NCBI GenBank assembly: GCA_024400455.1
Contig: JAKSMU010000008.1
Location: forward strand, 109,450-173,449
Origin: Bacteroidales bacterium
Lineage (GTDB): Bacteria; Bacteroidota; Bacteroidia; Bacteroidales; F082
Direction: 5' to 3'
DNA length: 64,000 nt
A program made the translations under genes and the position numbers. Positions 51,139-60,714 of this stretch are shown one piece after another; within the stretch, counting starts at the first letter, position 1; each line of letters opens with the position of its first letter. The notes below the pieces were generated by a model. It ran no database searches, was not told where the DNA came from, and saw only the letters and a program-made list of their open reading frames with translations.

Positions 51139-54100
51139 ATGAAAAAAAAGCTACCACTCATCCTTTTTTGTTTCTGCACATTATTCCTGAATGCGCAGAC
51201 TAGGTACCAATTTGATGCTTCCGGGAAACAAGGTTTTTCCATTTGCGGCGAAACACGTTCACAAGCCATTATTTCGCATATCGTAAGCAATATTGACATT
51301 GTTGACTCAAACGCCAAAGGCCAAGATGGGCAAACCATTTCCATGGAAGGCGTTTACCTGCCAAACGAAGCCGGCGCACCCGATTTGCCCAGCCACAGCA
51401 TATTTGTTGCCATTCCAAACGGGGCAAGCGTGACCATGAATGTCATCAAGACAGAAACCGAACACATCCACAACATTGATCTTCTTCCCGCCCCAACACC
51501 GACCGCAAACGACCAACATAAGACAGCACAATACATCAGAAACAAAGAGGTTTACGAAAAAGACACCTATTATCCAGAAAACCCATTCCGCATCTCCGAA
51601 GTGATGACTGTCAGAGGCGTGGACATGATCAAAGTCGGCATCATGCCTTTCCAATACAACCCCGTCACAAAAGACCTAATCGTTTATCACAATGTTGAAT
51701 TTCAACTCGATTACCAAGGCGGTGACGGCACATACGGCGAAGAACGCTACATGACAAAAGAATGGGAAAACATCTTGGGCGACATGCTGCTCAATCCTGG
51801 AATGCTTCCGAAACCCGACTACGCCAAGCGCATCCGTGAGCATTACGCGAAAAACGAATCGGGCTGCGAATACATGATTATCATTCCAGACAATCAGGAT
51901 TTCAAGATGATGGCCGACACCATCAAGCAATACAGAATGGAGCAAGGCATCCCGACAGAAATCATCACAACAGACGAAATCGGAGGCGCATCCGACACCC
52001 TCATCAGGCAATACATACGCAATGCCTACGACACATGGGACATGCCGCCTGCGGCCATCCTCATCATGGGCGGTTATAACGAAGTCCCCTCCTACTGCAT
52101 GAACAACCATCTTATATACAATCCCTACTGGACCGATTTCCCATACGCCGATGTGAACGACGATCATCTTCCCGACTTAGCCTTTGCCCGCTTTACGGGA
52201 CGAAACTACGACGACCTTCACACCATGATTATGAAGAGCATCGGCTACGAGACCAACCCACCCTTGTCTTCCGATTTCTACGACCATCCCTTCGTTGCCG
52301 CCGGCTACCAAACCGACCTTTGGAACCAAATGACAGCCGAAATCATATATGGTTTCTGGGAGAAAAAGCTAGGCAAGCGCCCGAACAAGGTTTACGGAAT
52401 CTGCGATCCTTGGTATGATTCCGTCGGCACAGCCTGGTCGTCAAGGCCCCACACCCAAGACATTGTCAATCTGTTTGGACCAAACGGCACGCAATACATT
52501 CCTGCCGACTTATCTCACCTCAGTGCGCCGGAAAACTGGCAAGGAACCACTCAGAAAATCATCGACAACATCAACAACGGAGCCTTCCTTACCCAGTTCC
52601 GCGACCACGGTAACAATTTCGGCCTTGCCTGCCCACAATTCCTTCAAGGAGACTGTTACAAGCTGACCAATACCAACCTCACTTTCGTTATGGCCAACGG
52701 CTGCAACATGGGCAACATCAAAGGTTACGGCGGATGCCTCGCCGACGACATGCTCAAGCACAAGGCCGGAGCCTTCGGACTGATAGCCACCACCATGGTC
52801 TCCTACCAAAATTTCCAAGACACCTATTTATATGGTTTCTACGATAACCTTTGGCCCGATTTCATGCCAAACTACGGCACTGGGCACGAGAGCGACATGC
52901 TGCCCGCCTTCGCCAACATCGGCGCCAATCTCTTTTTCGAGCAAGCATCCTACCTGACCGACTCTCTGAAAGAGATGCACCATTACCTATATCATCATTT
53001 CGGAGATGCCTACGTCAGCCTTTTCAGCGAAGTGCCTCAACCATTAGAAATAGAACACCCTAACTTCATTGAATCCACTGACAGACAGATCATCGTCAAG
53101 GCAAAGCAAGGTTCCGTCATCAGCCTTTATGCTGATAATCAAATCATCGGATATGCCATCGCTACAGGACAAGACCAAACGATAGAACTGCTTGATACGG
53201 AAAGCGACAACATCTTGATTACCGCCACGAAGACCAACCATCTGAGATACAGTTCCACCATATACAGACGGACAGAAGGAGAACCTTTGATTGTCCTTGG
53301 CGAACATTGCATCGATGATCAAATCGGCAACAACAACGGCCTTGCCGAGGCCGGCGAAGAATGTTACCTCAACCTTGAATTTTTCAATTACGGTCATAGT
53401 GATTCCGACAACCTCGAAATCACCCTATCCTGCGACAGCACACAAGCACAAGCCATCCATTCCCATTCCGTTATCGGCAAACTGAAAGCCGGAAATCATA
53501 CACAAGTCAAGCACATCTTCACACTTTATTTCAGCGAAAACTTGGAAAACGGAACAAAAGTTCCTATCACATTGAAATACAAATCGAATGGATACGAAAA
53601 GACCGAAAATTTCGCCCTTTTTGTCAAAGCTCCTATTTTGAAAACGGAATATGACAGAATCACCAACACAGAAGGAGAAACCATATTTACCTTGCAAAAA
53701 GACGAAACCGACAAAGTATGGTTCAAAATCTTCAACGACGGGGACGGCGCCGCTTGGAATATCGAAAACAGATTGAAAATCTTCGCCCCATACGCAATCT
53801 ACGACAGACTGGTATCTATAGACACCATCCAACCCCACGATTCCGCATTTATCAGTTTCAATGTGGCTTTCAGCGACGAAGCGCCTGAATACAACAGCAT
53901 TAGTTATGAAATCAACACAGCGGACAATGCTTCCCTTTCCGGATATTTGCCTCTCGGAAACTGCATAACCGACTTCGAGACATCGCATTTCAACACAGCC
54001 GCAGGAATTTGGTCATACGCCAATCAATGGGAAATTGACGACTCCTGCTCATTTTCAGGTGCACAAAGCATGAGATCGAAAAAATGCGCTTCAAATGTTT

Positions 54101-55191
54101 CAAAAACACTAAAATGCACACATGAAATTGATGTTGACGGCATCGTATCATTTTACTACAAAACCAGCGAAAGCGAACTCGACATATTTGAAATATCCAT
54201 TGGCAATGCAGATTACCCGTTTTACAGCCAGACACTGCCTAACATAAACACCTGGACAAAAGTAGAAGTGCCTGTTCATCCCGGTTTAAACCGACTGAAT
54301 TTCATTTACACTAAAAAAGAAGCCGATGACAACCAGGAGCGCTATGCCTGGATTGACTTCGTCGAACTGATGCCCGTGCAAGTCATGACCTACTATGCTG
54401 GAGACGACTGTTTCGCCTGCGATTCCATCACACTTGACAGTTATGCCAATAAAAAATGCACCAATGTTTTCTGGAGAACCGAAGGCGATGGTACTTTTAA
54501 CGACCCAATGCTCAAGCAACCCACATACATTTTTGGTTCAGAAGACCTCAATAACGGGCAAGTCACTTTGTCGATGAACATCATTGCCAACAACAACAGT
54601 CAGCTTGGTTCCGACACCATCATAGTCAGCGTATCGCCCGACATCAGTAACATCGAACTCTGCCAGCCAATAGGAGAACTGCAACCTGATGCATTTGCAA
54701 ATACGGAATACACTTATACGACCACACAAATTCCTGACGCAGAATACATTTGGCAGTTAGAACCATCTATGGCAGGGACATTGAACAATTGCGGCAACAC
54801 AACTGAAATCAGATGGAGAAAGACTTTTGAAGGAATGGTATCACTTCGCGTAAAAGCCACAAACGGCTGTTCGGAAACCGAATTTTCAGAAATCCAGGAA
54901 ATTGAAGTAACCAATTCAAGCGGCATTGCCGAAAACAACCAAATGCCAATCAACATTTTCCCGAATCCTGCGCAAGACCACATTACATTGACCTGCGAAA
55001 CTATCGGAAAACAACAAATTGACATACGCATTTTCAGCATCGACGGCAAAATCGTATTTTCAAAGCAATACGAATCAAACGGAAGTGAGTTTTCAACACA
55101 AATCAATACAGGAAATTTAAATAGCGGATTATATCACATCCTAATCAACACAAACGGGAACACTCAAGGCAAAAACATCATAATCAGATAA
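51139..55191 (+). CDS. Gingipain-like C25 peptidase with T9SS sorting domain, copy 1
   Basis: 1350 aa. Signal peptide to about residue 20 (LNAQ); a propeptide-like region (about 20-230, with GVYLPNEAGAPDLPSHS and MPFQYNPVTKDLIVYHN); the C25 caspase-like fold (about 235-640) beginning YMIIIPDNQDFKMMAD; then Ig-like beta modules and a type A sorting domain (INIFPNPAQDH). The catalytic dyad is His490 (RDHGN) and Cys522 (ANGCNMG), 32 residues apart, close to the His-Cys spacing of gingipains. It is therefore a secreted, probably surface cysteine protease. The next gene starts directly after the stop. Specificity unknown. Confidence 0.9.
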   Translation: MKKKLPLILFCFCTLFLNAQTRYQFDASGKQGFSICGETRSQAIISHIVSNIDIVDSNAKGQDGQTISMEGVYLPNEAGAPDLPSHSIFVAIPNGASVTMNVIKTETEHIHNIDLLPAPTPTANDQHKTAQYIRNKEVYEKDTYYPENPFRISEVMTVRGVDMIKVGIMPFQYNPVTKDLIVYHNVEFQLDYQGGDGTYGEERYMTKEWENILGDMLLNPGMLPKPDYAKRIREHYAKNESGCEYMIIIPDNQDFKMMADTIKQYRMEQGIPTEIITTDEIGGASDTLIRQYIRNAYDTWDMPPAAILIMGGYNEVPSYCMNNHLIYNPYWTDFPYADVNDDHLPDLAFARFTGRNYDDLHTMIMKSIGYETNPPLSSDFYDHPFVAAGYQTDLWNQMTAEIIYGFWEKKLGKRPNKVYGICDPWYDSVGTAWSSRPHTQDIVNLFGPNGTQYIPADLSHLSAPENWQGTTQKIIDNINNGAFLTQFRDHGNNFGLACPQFLQGDCYKLTNTNLTFVMANGCNMGNIKGYGGCLADDMLKHKAGAFGLIATTMVSYQNFQDTYLYGFYDNLWPDFMPNYGTGHESDMLPAFANIGANLFFEQASYLTDSLKEMHHYLYHHFGDAYVSLFSEVPQPLEIEHPNFIESTDRQIIVKAKQGSVISLYADNQIIGYAIATGQDQTIELLDTESDNILITATKTNHLRYSSTIYRRTEGEPLIVLGEHCIDDQIGNNNGLAEAGEECYLNLEFFNYGHSDSDNLEITLSCDSTQAQAIHSHSVIGKLKAGNHTQVKHIFTLYFSENLENGTKVPITLKYKSNGYEKTENFALFVKAPILKTEYDRITNTEGETIFTLQKDETDKVWFKIFNDGDGAAWNIENRLKIFAPYAIYDRLVSIDTIQPHDSAFISFNVAFSDEAPEYNSISYEINTADNASLSGYLPLGNCITDFETSHFNTAAGIWSYANQWEIDDSCSFSGAQSMRSKKCASNVSKTLKCTHEIDVDGIVSFYYKTSESELDIFEISIGNADYPFYSQTLPNINTWTKVEVPVHPGLNRLNFIYTKKEADDNQERYAWIDFVELMPVQVMTYYAGDDCFACDSITLDSYANKKCTNVFWRTEGDGTFNDPMLKQPTYIFGSEDLNNGQVTLSMNIIANNNSQLGSDTIIVSVSPDISNIELCQPIGELQPDAFANTEYTYTTTQIPDAEYIWQLEPSMAGTLNNCGNTTEIRWRKTFEGMVSLRVKATNGCSETEFSEIQEIEVTNSSGIAENNQMPINIFPNPAQDHITLTCETIGKQQIDIRIFSIDGKIVFSKQYESNGSEFSTQINTGNLNSGLYHILINTNGNTQGKNIIIR

Positions 55192-56457
55192 ATGAACATC
55201 AAAAAAGCATTTGTTTTCATAGTAATTGCATTTCAAATTGGACTAATTTCCGCCCAAGAGATAAATGTATTGTTCCTAGGCAACAGTTACACGCAAGTCA
55301 ACAATTTGCCAAGCGCAATCGTCAACCTTACCCAAAGCGCATCCCATTCCATGATGGTCGAGAGCAACACACCTGGCGGCTGTACCTTCGAAATGCATGC
55401 ACAAAATGAAACAAGCCTCCAGAAAATCAGGAAAGGCGGCTGGGACTATGTGGTGTTGCAGGAACAAAGCCAAATGCCGAGCATCGATTACTACCGCTAC
55501 CACAGCATGTATCCGTCAGCTGAAAAGCTTCGCGACAGCATTAAGAAATACAACCCTTGCGCTGAAATCATCCTCTACATGACATGGGGACGCCGCGACG
55601 GAGGACAACAATGCGAAAACTACGGCGAAGGCCTCTATTGCAGCGCCGACTTCCGCGATTTCGACCACATGCAAGACACCATGACCAGCGCCTATTACGA
55701 ACTGACCAAAAACCTCAGCTGCATCTGCTCACCAGCCGGCGAAGCCTGGCGAACCGCTATCCATCAAACCGATTTCAACCTGTTTTCAAACGATGGCAGC
55801 CATCCTTCACAATACGGAACTTACCTTACGGCCTGCGTCATGTTTGCCAACATCTGGAATGAAAGTCCCATTGGCCTCAATACCGCTTTTGAAATCAGCG
55901 AAGAAGAAGCCTTGACACTGCAAGCAATTGCCAACGAAACCGTTTTTGAAAGCGGAACCGAATGGAACCTTACGCCAAAAGTCAAAGCCATTTTCAAAAT
56001 TCATTTGCTTGACGACCAAACAGTTAAACTTAGAAATGACAGTCAGTCTCCCTACCCAAACACAAGCTATTTGTGGGATTTTGGAGACGGTTCCACTTCG
56101 GAAGAGACAAGTCCAATCCACACATATACAGCATCAGGCACTTACACAATCAAACTGACCGTAAGTTCTTGCTTGCAAAGCGACTCCATAGAAAAACCAA
56201 TCACCATTGAGATGCCAAACACGACAGATGAAAGCATCTACGGACCAACATTTTACCCAAATCCAACAGACGATTTACTCCATTTTGAAAATGCCCAATA
56301 CGGGACCATAATCATCAACAATGCATTAGGGCAATACATTTTACAGAAACAACTGCGTGGAGAGACGCAAATCGACCTAAGTCAATTAAAAGCAGGCATG
56401 TATTTTGTCACGCTGCAAGGAAAAGAAACACTTAATTTCAAACTAATAAAACGCTAA
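55192..56457 (+). CDS. DUF4886 SGNH-like hydrolase with PKD and T9SS domains
   Basis: 421 aa. Signal peptide to residue 22 (LISAQ). An SGNH-like fold follows: Ser32 in FLGNSYT, a block with Asp201 and His204 in NDGSHPSQYG, and EQSQMPS as the block III-like part. A PKD domain (about 290-345, YLWDFGDGS) and a type A sorting domain (TFYPNPTDDL) complete it. DUF4886 proteins act as secreted esterases or deacetylases on glycans in related organisms, though the substrate is not proved. It sits between two C25 peptidase genes with 0- and 4-base gaps. Confidence 0.87.
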   Translation: MNIKKAFVFIVIAFQIGLISAQEINVLFLGNSYTQVNNLPSAIVNLTQSASHSMMVESNTPGGCTFEMHAQNETSLQKIRKGGWDYVVLQEQSQMPSIDYYRYHSMYPSAEKLRDSIKKYNPCAEIILYMTWGRRDGGQQCENYGEGLYCSADFRDFDHMQDTMTSAYYELTKNLSCICSPAGEAWRTAIHQTDFNLFSNDGSHPSQYGTYLTACVMFANIWNESPIGLNTAFEISEEEALTLQAIANETVFESGTEWNLTPKVKAIFKIHLLDDQTVKLRNDSQSPYPNTSYLWDFGDGSTSEETSPIHTYTASGTYTIKLTVSSCLQSDSIEKPITIEMPNTTDESIYGPTFYPNPTDDLLHFENAQYGTIIINNALGQYILQKQLRGETQIDLSQLKAGMYFVTLQGKETLNFKLIKR

Positions 56458-56461
56458 AATC

Positions 56462-59400
56462 ATGAGTAGCTTAAAACGCATTTTCGTCATTACCATTCTG
56501 GCAATCAGTTGTATAGCAAACGCCCAAACAAGGAATGACGGATTCAGCATCATCGGCAAAAACGCAACAAGCCTCAACATCAAGCACAAAATCAGCAATG
56601 TGCACATTGAGAAAAGCGAAACCATTGAAGGACAGACCATCAATCTCAGCGGCATCTATCTTCCAAATGAAGCCGGTGCGCCCGACCTGCCAAGCCACAG
56701 CACTTTTATCGCATTGCCCGAAGGCGCCACTGCACGTCTTGAAGTCAGCAATGTCAAGACACATATTATAAATAATGTGGACATCATCCCTGCTGCCCAG
56801 CCTCAATTAGACAATGAAAATTCAATAACGGTTCACGAAAAAGACATGAGCATCTATAGCCGAAACGCCAACTATCCCGAAACGCCATTCCGCCTTTCGG
56901 AATCCACGACGATTCGAGGTGTCAATGTCATATCGCTGGATGCCATGCCTTTCCAATACAACCCCGTGACAAAGGACCTGCTCGTTTACGATGAAGCAGA
57001 CCTGAAAGTCATCATCGAAGGTGGTGAAAGAGGATATGGCGACATGCGCTACCGCAACAAGGAATGGGACCATATTTTGAGCGACATCATACTCAATTTC
57101 AACGACTTGCCAAGCATTGACTACGGCAAGCGCTTACGCCAGCACTACGAAAACCGTGAAACAGGATGCGAATACATGATCATCACCCCTGACAATCCCG
57201 ATTTCATCCAGTTGGCCGACAGCATCCGCATGTTCCGCATCGCGCAAGGCATACCGACTGAAATATTCACCGTAACGGATTGCGGCGGGAACGATTATCA
57301 CACCATTTACAACTTCATTAAAAACGCATACAACACTTGGGACATGCCGCCAGCGGCTGTCGAACTGCTTGGCGACCATGACAGCGATGGCACCAAAGGC
57401 ATCGTTTCATACACCATGAACAACCACCCAGGTGGCAACGGCTATAACCCCTACATCTCCGACCACGCCTACTCCGACATGAACGGCAACATGATGAGCG
57501 ACATCATTCTAGGCCGCATCACAGGACGCAATTTCGATGAACTTTATCACATGATAAAGAAAGATCTTGACTATGAGCGCATGCCTCCTACCGACCCTGG
57601 TTTTTACGACAAACCTATTACAGCCATGGGGTTCCAATTGGAACGCTGGTTCCAGCTCTGCTCAGAAGTCGTAAACGGCTTCTGGGAAAACGAACTTGGC
57701 AAACACCCTGTGCGCCTTAATGCCATCTACGAAGGCACGCCCGGCTCACAATGGTCGACAGCCGACAATACCAACAAAATCATCAACTACTTCGGTCCTA
57801 ACGGAACAGGCTATATTCCACAGACCATGTCGCACCTTACCCAATGGGATGCCACTGGCGAAATGGTGAACGGCGCCATCAACGAAGGCGCTTTCCTTTT
57901 GCAACACCGCGACCACGGCAACGAAGACCTTTGGGGAGAACCCCGATACAGCATCAGCAATATCAAAAAACTGGAAAACAAAGATTTAGTTTTCGTCATG
58001 TCGAACAACTGCCTCACCGGTCGCTTCAATTACGGCAGCGTTGACGGATGTTTCGCCGAAGCCTTCCACCGTCACCAGCACGGTGCTCTCGGCCTGATTG
58101 CCGCTACCGAAGTCTCTTATTCTTTCGTAAACGATGTCTATGTCTGGGGTGTCTACGACAACATGTGGCCCGATTTCATGCCCACCTACGGCACCTCGCA
58201 TCCTGTCGATTTCGTGCTGCCCGCCTTCGGCAACGCAGCCGGCAAATATTTCCTCCGGCAATCCTCTTGGACTGACGATTATGTCAAGGAAATCACCTAT
58301 TACCTTTTTCATCACCACGGCGATGTTTACATGAATCTTTACACCGAAGTGCCACAACAACTCAGCGTTGAAATGCTGCCCGTTTTAATGAAAGGAAAAG
58401 AAACCTATCAAGTGAAAGCCGACGAAGGCGCACTGATTTGCCTTTCCGTCGGAGACCGAATCATTGGCCTTGATTATGCTACCGGCGAGACACAAGAGAT
58501 AGAGGTGACACCTCAGGAAATCGGCACAGAAGTCATGCTAACCATCACAAAGCAAAACCATTACCGTTACGAAAGAAGAATCACAGTCATTCCTGACGAG
58601 GGCCCGTACTTGATTTTCAGCAATGCTACAATCAACGACGAAAGCGGCAATCAGAACGAAACGGCCGACTATAATGAGACATGCAAAATCAACCTCTGCC
58701 TGCACAATGTTGGCGTTGCTGACATTGCTAATTCAAACGTAACGCTTTTGTGCGACCATCCGAGTGTTGAAATCATAAACGGCACGACCCTATTCCCGCA
58801 AATTGCCGCCAGCCAAGCCAACTCAATTGACAATGCCTTTGAAATTCATTTCGGCGATGCCATCGAAGATCAAGAAGAAATCAAGTTTACACTGCAAATC
58901 GGCAACGGAACCTACACCTTTGAAGATCATTTCAAAGTGACCGTTAATGCACCGAAATTCCAATACAGCCAACCGACAATGACCAATCTTGCAGGCGACA
59001 CTATCGATAGATTCATAAAAGGCGAAACAGCGCTGCTGCATTTCGACATCAAAAACATCGGTCACAGCAAATCACTTGAAACAGAAAACACGCTGAAAAT
59101 CAAAGCTCCATTTGCCATCATTGCGGAAAATGGCTTTATCACCGAACCAATTGAAACCAGCGATTCACAAGAAATCGTCTTCCAAGTTGAAATGGACAGC
59201 GAAGGCATGGACGGTGGCATTCTTCCTTACCAGATTAAAGTCGAAAGCGGCAGTCATCATTGCACTTCGGAAGGCAACCTGCTCTTAGGTTACACGCAAG
59301 AAGACTTTGAAGATGAAGACCTTAACCCGAGCATTCAGTGGAATTTGGGCAACGGCACCCGCAAATGGCACATCGAAGAAAATCAAGGCCTTGATGGAGG

Positions 59401-60484
59401 CAACTGCATCGCAACGCCACAACTCAACATCAATCAAACAGCAACCTTGACAATCGGTTTTGAAAGCGATGCCAACAGCGTTTTGTCATTCTATCATAAA
59501 GTTTCATCCAACGCGGATAATAAACTGACACTCAGCATTGACGCAGATGTTGTAGGAGAATGGAGCGACGAAACCGAATGGCAGAAAGAATCCTTTGAAA
59601 TCACTCCGGGCCGACATTTATTCAAGTTTACCTTTAAGGAAAATACAGCTGATAATGACAATTATGCCCGCATCGATCTCCTGCAATTCCCGCCAATGGC
59701 CGAAATGATTCTCTATGCAGGAAACGACGAGGAAATATGCTCAGCCGAGACCTATTCACCAGAAAGTTACTGCGTCAACGGGACACAAATCCAATGGACG
59801 ACAAATGGAGATGGTCAGTTTGAAGACGCATCAGCCGAATGTCCTATATATCACTTCGGAGAACAGGATATCGAAAATCAAGAAGTAACATTATCAGTCA
59901 CCGCCACATCGACACTGAACGAAAGCGAACAAAATGATGATGTCGTTGTGAAAATCATAAAAGACTTGAGCGAAATCAAGCCGTGGCAGCCGGAAGGTGA
60001 AACGACAATTGATTTATTCGAGACGCAACAAAGCCACTATAACACAGTTGAAGAAGGAAACGTCAACTATCAGTGGACGCTCACTCCAAGCGAGGCCGGC
60101 ACAACAACAGCCAACGGCAATCAGCTTACCATTGATTGGGCGCCAGAATTCAGAGGAGAAGCCTACATCAATTTCAGCATCAGCAATGAATGTGGCGAAA
60201 GCGAAACATCAGACGACCTCAAAGTAACCGTAAAGAATTCATTCGGTGTCGAAGATAACGAGACTGACGGAATTGCAATTTACCCTAACCCTGCGAAAAA
60301 CGAAATCAGAATCACTGGAATCAATTCCAAAGAGATTGAGATTTGCAATCCAATGGGTCAAACCGTAATGCGTATTTCCGCCTATGAAAGCAAGCCGATT
60401 GACATCAGCAATTTGTCATCAGGCATTTATTTCATCAAAATCGAGGCCGGAGAAATCGCATGCCTCAAGTTCGTTAAAGAGTAA
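56462..60484 (+). CDS. Gingipain-like C25 peptidase with T9SS sorting domain, copy 2
   Basis: 1340 aa, a diverged paralogue of the 51139 protein along its whole length (shared GIYLPNEAGAPDLPSHS and AMPFQYNPVTKDLLVYD in the propeptide). Signal peptide to about residue 22 (ANAQ). The dyad is His485 (RDHGN) and Cys517 (SNNCLTG), again 32 apart. Two Ig-like modules and a type A sorting domain (IAIYPNPAKNE ... FVKE) end it. It is the last gene of the operon, followed by a hairpin terminator. Both copies keep the dyad, so both are likely active with different specificities. Confidence 0.9.
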   Translation: MSSLKRIFVITILAISCIANAQTRNDGFSIIGKNATSLNIKHKISNVHIEKSETIEGQTINLSGIYLPNEAGAPDLPSHSTFIALPEGATARLEVSNVKTHIINNVDIIPAAQPQLDNENSITVHEKDMSIYSRNANYPETPFRLSESTTIRGVNVISLDAMPFQYNPVTKDLLVYDEADLKVIIEGGERGYGDMRYRNKEWDHILSDIILNFNDLPSIDYGKRLRQHYENRETGCEYMIITPDNPDFIQLADSIRMFRIAQGIPTEIFTVTDCGGNDYHTIYNFIKNAYNTWDMPPAAVELLGDHDSDGTKGIVSYTMNNHPGGNGYNPYISDHAYSDMNGNMMSDIILGRITGRNFDELYHMIKKDLDYERMPPTDPGFYDKPITAMGFQLERWFQLCSEVVNGFWENELGKHPVRLNAIYEGTPGSQWSTADNTNKIINYFGPNGTGYIPQTMSHLTQWDATGEMVNGAINEGAFLLQHRDHGNEDLWGEPRYSISNIKKLENKDLVFVMSNNCLTGRFNYGSVDGCFAEAFHRHQHGALGLIAATEVSYSFVNDVYVWGVYDNMWPDFMPTYGTSHPVDFVLPAFGNAAGKYFLRQSSWTDDYVKEITYYLFHHHGDVYMNLYTEVPQQLSVEMLPVLMKGKETYQVKADEGALICLSVGDRIIGLDYATGETQEIEVTPQEIGTEVMLTITKQNHYRYERRITVIPDEGPYLIFSNATINDESGNQNETADYNETCKINLCLHNVGVADIANSNVTLLCDHPSVEIINGTTLFPQIAASQANSIDNAFEIHFGDAIEDQEEIKFTLQIGNGTYTFEDHFKVTVNAPKFQYSQPTMTNLAGDTIDRFIKGETALLHFDIKNIGHSKSLETENTLKIKAPFAIIAENGFITEPIETSDSQEIVFQVEMDSEGMDGGILPYQIKVESGSHHCTSEGNLLLGYTQEDFEDEDLNPSIQWNLGNGTRKWHIEENQGLDGGNCIATPQLNINQTATLTIGFESDANSVLSFYHKVSSNADNKLTLSIDADVVGEWSDETEWQKESFEITPGRHLFKFTFKENTADNDNYARIDLLQFPPMAEMILYAGNDEEICSAETYSPESYCVNGTQIQWTTNGDGQFEDASAECPIYHFGEQDIENQEVTLSVTATSTLNESEQNDDVVVKIIKDLSEIKPWQPEGETTIDLFETQQSHYNTVEEGNVNYQWTLTPSEAGTTTANGNQLTIDWAPEFRGEAYINFSISNECGESETSDDLKVTVKNSFGVEDNETDGIAIYPNPAKNEIRITGINSKEIEICNPMGQTVMRISAYESKPIDISNLSSGIYFIKIEAGEIACLKFVKE

Positions 60485-60528
60485 GAAAAAAGGGCTCCAA
60501 AACCACCTTTTTCCGCCCTCAACACAAG

Positions 60529-60580
60529 CCGATTTTTGTCACGAAATGCACTGTGACGAAAATCGGTTTGTTGTTTTTTC
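60529..60580 (+). terminator. Terminator of the C25-SGNH-C25 operon
   Basis: 14-base stem with one mismatch (60529-60542 / 60553-60566, CCGATTTTTGTCAC / GTGACGAAAATCGG), followed by TTTGTTGTTTTTT. Confidence 0.85.
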
Positions 60581-60643
60581 GTCCCTAAAACACCGTATTT
60601 CGTCCCAAAAACCCATAATTTAGTCCCTAAAACAGCAAAAAAT
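60581..60643. repeat. Three tandem 21-base repeats
   Basis: Copies begin at 60581, 60602 and 60623, each starting GTCCC(T/A)AAAA. The period is a multiple of three, but no supported gene spans it. Confidence 0.65.
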
Positions 60644-60677
60644 ACCACTTTTTTATTTTCATGACAAACATACGCCG

Positions 60678-60685
60678 TATCTTTG
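60678..60685 (+). promoter_or_regulatory. -7 box of the acyl-CoA synthetase gene
   Basis: TATCTTTG, 29 bases before the ATG at 60715; it rules out the in-frame ATG at 60661. Confidence 0.6.
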
Positions 60686-60714
60686 CACCGAAAATTGAAA
60701 ACACAGCATCTGCG

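Noticed and set aside
51139..60484. Possibility that the two C25 genes are a single gene broken by insertion of the SGNH gene
   Set aside because: Each has its own signal peptide, propeptide, His-Cys dyad and sorting tail, so they are full paralogues.
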